From Pantoea latae (lineage in GTDB: Bacteria; Pseudomonadota; Gammaproteobacteria; Enterobacterales; Enterobacteriaceae): a stretch of 64,000 bases of DNA. The translations under genes were made by a program, and so were the position numbers. A model generated the notes under the pieces. The model worked only from the letters and a program-made list of their open reading frames with translations. It was not told the DNA's origin and searched no databases. The first letter of the stretch is position 1. The number at the start of each line of letters is the position of its first letter. This document shows positions 60,343-64,000 of this stretch, piece by piece. The stretch is from the NCBI RefSeq assembly GCF_002077695.1, contig NZ_MWUE01000007.1, positions 124,001 through 188,000 of the forward strand. The letters are read 5' to 3'.

Positions 60343-61254
60343 TTAAAACAGCGCGTCAAAGGCGCTTTTATTCGCCTGCGCGCTTTTTTCACCCCGCTTT
60401 TCAACCTGTCTGATGATATTGATTAACTTCTTCGCATAGTCAGGATCGCTGGCATAGCCGCTGGCCTGTAAGGCGTGCGCCGCCTTTTCCACCGACTCGC
60501 TGTGCATCACCTTCTGGTAGCGCGGATTGTCGGTGAGAAAATGGATGTAGTCCGTCAACGCCTCGGCATAATCGCGATAGACGCGGAAAGCCGCCTTAAC
60601 GCGCTGCGCGACGCCGTGGCTATATTCGGTGGTGACGATGTCGGTGCTTTCCCCTTTCCAGTCGGGCGTGGCCTTAATGCCGAACAGGTTATGGCTCGGA
60701 CGGCCGTCAGGGGTGAGGATCTCATGCTTGCCCCAGCCCGACTCCAGCGCGGCCTGCGCGACGATCAGCTGATGCGGAATGCCGCTGTGGCGCGCCGCCG
60801 CCATGGCGGGCGCCAGCAGGCGCGACAGAAAAAGATGATTCGAGGCGGCGGGAGACGCGTCGTCGTCGCGCGGCGCGGTCGCCGCGACGCGCGGGCTGCC
60901 CGGCACCAGCGGTATCGCCTGAGCGTTCGCCGCCAGCGGATGGGCTGGCGACGCCGCCGCGCCCGCGCCCTGCCGCTCGATCAGATCGGCAAAGCCGAGC
61001 CGGCCCTGGGCGGCGATGTTTTGCGCAATCTGCTGATCGTAAAGCGAGGTAAAAAGTCGCGACGACGCGCTGTCGAACGGCCCGCCCTGGAACGTGGCGT
61101 CGCGCATGCTTTTCAGCATCATCTGCACGAACAGCCCCTCCATCTGCTGCGCCGCCGCATGCAGCGCCTGCTGCGGCGCGCGCGTTGCCGTGCGCTTCAG
61201 GGCGTCGAGGCTGTGCAGATCGAAGGCGGCGCCGGGCGCAAGCGGCTGGCTCAT
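60343..61254 (-). CDS. flgJ: Flagellar rod-capping protein and peptidoglycan hydrolase FlgJ
   Basis: Caps the growing rod and cuts peptidoglycan to let it pass. The 303-residue product has an N-terminal rod-cap domain (EGLFVQMMLKSMRDATF) and a C-terminal muramidase domain with the catalytic Glu in QAALESGWGKHE and NLFGIKATPDWKG. Overlaps flgI by one base. Confidence 0.96.
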   Translation of the reverse strand: MSQPLAPGAAFDLHSLDALKRTATRAPQQALHAAAQQMEGLFVQMMLKSMRDATFQGGPFDSASSRLFTSLYDQQIAQNIAAQGRLGFADLIERQGAGAAASPAHPLAANAQAIPLVPGSPRVAATAPRDDDASPAASNHLFLSRLLAPAMAAARHSGIPHQLIVAQAALESGWGKHEILTPDGRPSHNLFGIKATPDWKGESTDIVTTEYSHGVAQRVKAAFRVYRDYAEALTDYIHFLTDNPRYQKVMHSESVEKAAHALQASGYASDPDYAKKLINIIRQVEKRGEKSAQANKSAFDALF

Positions 61255-62375
61255 CAGCTGGTCTCCAGCCGTGCATGCAGGCAGCCCGCGCTTTTCATCG
61301 CCTGCAGCACCGACATCAGATCGTTCGGCGTGGCGCCCAGGCTGTTGAGCGCCCGCACCACGCTGTTGAGATCGGCGCTGGTTTTCAGCTGCTGTAGCGA
61401 GCCGCCGCTGGCGCGCACCGACACCCGGCTGGCGTCGGTCACCACCGTCTGCCCGCCCGCCAGCGGCGTGTTGGGCTGGCTTACCTGGCTGCTGCGCGCC
61501 ACCTCTACCGTCAGATCCCCCTGCGCCACCGCGCAGGCGTCGAGCATCACATGGCGATTCATCACCACCGAGCCGGTGCGCGCATTAACGATCACCCGCG
61601 CGTCGCCCGCGCTGGCCTGCACCGGCAGGTTTTGCACCGCTGCCAGAAAGCGCACGCGCGCGCCGCTCTCCTGCGGCGCCTGCAGGCGGATCACTCTGGC
61701 GTCCTCCGCCACGGCGGTCGCGGCGCCGTAGCGTCGGTTGATGGCGTCGCTGATCTGCTGCGCCACGGCGAAATCCTCGTCGTTCAGCTGCAGCCTGAGC
61801 ACCCGCTCGTTGGCGAACTGCGTCGCCACTTCGCGCTCCACCGTCGCGCCGCCGCTGATGCGCGCGCCGTTAAGCTGGTTAATCTGCGTGCGGCTGCCGC
61901 CCGCCTGCGCCCCTGCGCCCGTCACCAGCAGGTTGCCCTGCGCCATGGCGTAGATCTGGTTGTCCACGCCTTTCAGCGGCGTCATCAGCAGCGTGCCGCC
62001 GCGCAGGCTTTTCGCATTGCCCAGCGAGGAGACCACGATATCGAGGCGGTCGCCGACGCGGGAAAAAGGCGGCAGCTCGGCCGTTACCATCACGGCAGCG
62101 ACGTTCTTTAACTGCATGCTGGTGCCGCTGGGCACCGTAATGCCGAGCTGCGACAGCATATTGCTCAGGCTTTGCGTGGTGAACGGGGTCTGCATGGTCT
62201 GGTCACCGGTGCCGTCCAGCCCCACCACCAGCCCATAGCCGATCAGCGCGTTGCTGCGCACCCCGGCGACAGTGGTGAGATCGCGGATTCGCTCGGCGTG
62301 CGCCAGCAGGGAGAAAAGCGCCAGGCAGAGAGCCAGCAGGCGCAGAGAGCAGGATAAGGGTGCGGTTTTCATCAT
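61254..62375 (-). CDS. flgI: Flagellar P-ring protein FlgI
   Basis: Periplasmic ring around the rod. The product of about 373 residues has a signal peptide ending in AHA and the conserved [30 protein letters not shown]. Two adjacent ATGs follow aagacgg; the first is given. The open frame extends to 62462 inside flgH but lacks a signal sequence there. Confidence 0.95.
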   Translation of the reverse strand: MMKTAPLSCSLRLLALCLALFSLLAHAERIRDLTTVAGVRSNALIGYGLVVGLDGTGDQTMQTPFTTQSLSNMLSQLGITVPSGTSMQLKNVAAVMVTAELPPFSRVGDRLDIVVSSLGNAKSLRGGTLLMTPLKGVDNQIYAMAQGNLLVTGAGAQAGGSRTQINQLNGARISGGATVEREVATQFANERVLRLQLNDEDFAVAQQISDAINRRYGAATAVAEDARVIRLQAPQESGARVRFLAAVQNLPVQASAGDARVIVNARTGSVVMNRHVMLDACAVAQGDLTVEVARSSQVSQPNTPLAGGQTVVTDASRVSVRASGGSLQQLKTSADLNSVVRALNSLGATPNDLMSVLQAMKSAGCLHARLETS

Positions 62376-62382
62376 CGCCGTC

Positions 62383-63084
62383 TTAAAAGGGAGAGAGTGA
62401 GAGAAACAGGCGCTGCAGCCAGCCCATCTGCTGCGCGTCGTTGATATAGCCGTTGCCGACATACTCGATGCGGGCGTCGGCCACCTGGGTCGAGGCGACG
62501 CTGTTGCTGCCGCTGATGGTGCGCGGATTGACCACCCCGGAGAAGCGGATAAATTCCGTGCCCTGGTTGATGGCGATCTGCTTCTCGCCCACCACCAGCA
62601 GGTTGCCGTTTGCCAGCACCTGTTTCACCGTCACCGTCAGGGTGCCGCTGAAGGTGTTTTTCGCCGCCGCGCCGCCTTTGCCGGCAAAGGCGTTTTTGCC
62701 GCTGACGTCGGTATTGGCGCGGTCGCCGCCGAACAGGCCGGCGAGAAAGTGCGGCACGGCGCTGAACGCCAGCGAACCAGAGCCGTCGCGGCTGGCGTTA
62801 GCCGACGAACTTTTACTGGCGCTGACGTTTTCCTGCAGCACGATAGTCAAAATATCGCCGACGTTGCGCGGCCGGCGATCTTCGAACATCGGCTGATAGC
62901 CGTAGTTCATCGCCTGGCCCGACTGGAATATCGACCCGCTTACCGGCGTCGGCGTCATCGGCGCAGGCGCGGCGCTGGTGTCGCCAGCGATCAGCGGCTG
63001 ACGCGGGAGAATGGCGCAGCCGCTAAGCAGCAGCGCGAGGCAGAGCGGCGCGCGGCGCAGAGAGAGCAGAACAGGCTTCTTCAT
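62383..63084 (-). CDS. flgH: Flagellar L-ring lipoprotein FlgH
   Basis: Outer-membrane ring of the flagellum. The 233-residue product has lipobox LLSGC (Cys23) and the family stretches [20 protein letters not shown] and [19 protein letters not shown]. Lies seven bases before flgI and 32 after flgG. Confidence 0.96.
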   Translation of the reverse strand: MKKPVLLSLRRAPLCLALLLSGCAILPRQPLIAGDTSAAPAPMTPTPVSGSIFQSGQAMNYGYQPMFEDRRPRNVGDILTIVLQENVSASKSSSANASRDGSGSLAFSAVPHFLAGLFGGDRANTDVSGKNAFAGKGGAAAKNTFSGTLTVTVKQVLANGNLLVVGEKQIAINQGTEFIRFSGVVNPRTISGSNSVASTQVADARIEYVGNGYINDAQQMGWLQRLFLSLSPF

Positions 63085-63116
63085 GATCGGGTCACCAACA
63101 GGAGGAGAGTGCGGGT

Positions 63117-63899
63117 CTAAAGATTCGCTAGCCGCTGCAGCATCTGATCGGATGTCGAGACCGCCTTGCTGTTGATCTCGTAGGCGCGCTGCGTCTGGAT
63201 CATATTGACCAGCTCTTCGGCGACGTTAACGTTGGAGGTCTCGACATAGCCCTGGCGCAGCGTGCCGCCGCCGTTCAGCCCCGGCGTGGTTTCATTCGGC
63301 GCGCCGGAGGACTGGGTTTCGCGGTAGAGGTTTTCGCCAATGCTCTCCAGCCCCGACTCGTTGATAAAGGTGCTGAGCGTCAGCTGCCCCACCTGCTGCG
63401 GCGCCGTCTGTCCCGGCAGCGTCACGCTGACGATGCCGTCGTTGCCGATGGTAAGAGACTCGGCGTCCTGCGGAATGGTGATGGTCGGCTGCACTGGGTA
63501 GCCGCTGGCGGTGACCAGCTGGCCATTCTGATCGAACTGAAAGGATCCGTCGCGGCTGTAGGCGGTGGTGCCGTCCGGCAGCTGGATCTGAAAGAAGCCG
63601 CCGCCCTGAATCGCCACGTCTTTGCTGTTGCTGGTTTGCGTCAGGCCGCCCTGACTGTGGATGCGCTCGGTGGCGATGGGCCGCACGCCGGTGCCGATTT
63701 GCAGGCCGGATGGAATGGTGGTCTGCTCGGAGGATTGCGCGCCGGGCTGACGCAGGGTCTGATAGAGCAGATCCTCGAACACCGCGCGCTGGCGCTTAAA
63801 GCCGTTGGTGCTGACGTTTGCCAGGTTGTTGGATATCACATCCATATTGGTCTGCTGTGCTTCCAGACCGGTTTTCGCAATCCATAAAGAACGGATCAT
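63117..63899 (-). CDS. flgG: Flagellar distal rod protein FlgG
   Basis: Builds the distal rod. The 260-residue product equals E. coli FlgG and has [19 protein letters not shown] followed by [21 protein letters not shown], and the C-terminal motif [20 protein letters not shown]. Confidence 0.97.
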   Translation of the reverse strand: MIRSLWIAKTGLEAQQTNMDVISNNLANVSTNGFKRQRAVFEDLLYQTLRQPGAQSSEQTTIPSGLQIGTGVRPIATERIHSQGGLTQTSNSKDVAIQGGGFFQIQLPDGTTAYSRDGSFQFDQNGQLVTASGYPVQPTITIPQDAESLTIGNDGIVSVTLPGQTAPQQVGQLTLSTFINESGLESIGENLYRETQSSGAPNETTPGLNGGGTLRQGYVETSNVNVAEELVNMIQTQRAYEINSKAVSTSDQMLQRLANL

Positions 63900-63920
63900 A
63901 GCTTTTCTCCTCTCCGCCCG

Positions 63921-64000
63921 TCAGCCCAGGGTAAGCAGCTGGCTGGCGCTTTTTTCATTTTCGTCGACGCTGCTGATGACCTTCATTTGCATATCAAACA
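63921..64000 (-). CDS. flgF: Flagellar proximal rod protein FlgF (3' end only)
   Basis: The last 25 codons before a TGA at 63921-63923 read FDMQMKVISSVDENEKSA then SQLLTLG, which matches the FlgF C-terminus. The rest of the gene lies beyond the window. Its position before flgG matches the flgBCDEFGHIJKL order. Confidence 0.9.
   Translation of the reverse strand, partial: FDMQMKVISSVDENEKSASQLLTLG

Overview
The window looks like the chromosome of a GC-rich enterobacterium, most likely Erwiniaceae (Pantoea, Mixta or Erwinia-like). This rests on near-Escherichia protein sequences and local gene orders (rplM-rpsI, degQ-degS, efp-ecnA-ecnB-blc-epmA, groES-groEL, fxsA-aspA-dcuA-cutA-dsbD-yjdC-tRNA-Phe) combined with high GC and several departures from E. 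coli order. No rRNA, CRISPR array, prophage or intact transposase was seen.

Positions 1-18845 are conserved core: ribosomal proteins S9 and L13, the division factors zapE and zapG, the periplasmic proteases degQ and degS, and then, after a junction not found in E. coli, the EF-P modification genes epmA and epmB around efp, with the lipocalin blc and two entericidin lipoproteins between epmA and efp. The chaperonin operon with a sigma-32 promoter, the aspartate/C4-dicarboxylate genes aspA and dcuA, cutA, dsbD, a TetR-type regulator and tRNA-Phe follow.

Positions 18846-19414 directly after the tRNA hold a partial copy of the tRNA 3' end with its terminator. That copy is interrupted by a 353 bp element with no ORF I could credit. 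It has 19 bp terminal inverted repeats resembling IS4-family ends, an imperfect 9 bp flanking direct repeat and strongly nested internal palindromes.

Positions 19415-28523 hold a catabolic cluster around a LysR-type regulator. The leftward arm has a flavoprotein monooxygenase-like gene, a Rid protein without the usual catalytic arginine, a DUF1028 protein and an M20 deacetylase. The rightward arm has a fused permease-ATPase ABC importer, a phytanoyl-CoA-dioxygenase-type oxygenase, an amino-acid-type binding protein and a class II aldolase. Together they suggest uptake and oxidative breakdown of an N-substituted amino-acid-like compound of unknown identity.

Positions 28528-64000 are one continuous flagellar and chemotaxis locus: fliRQPONMLKJIHGF, then fliE-cheRBYZ-flhBAE, fliTSD, fliC, cheW-cheA-motB-motA-flhD, fliA, a chemoreceptor, and flgLKJIHGF, with flgF cut by the window edge. 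In E. coli these genes sit at several loci. Here flhD has no flhC beside it, and fliH carries a frameshift that adding one CG unit to a (CG)4 tract would repair exactly.
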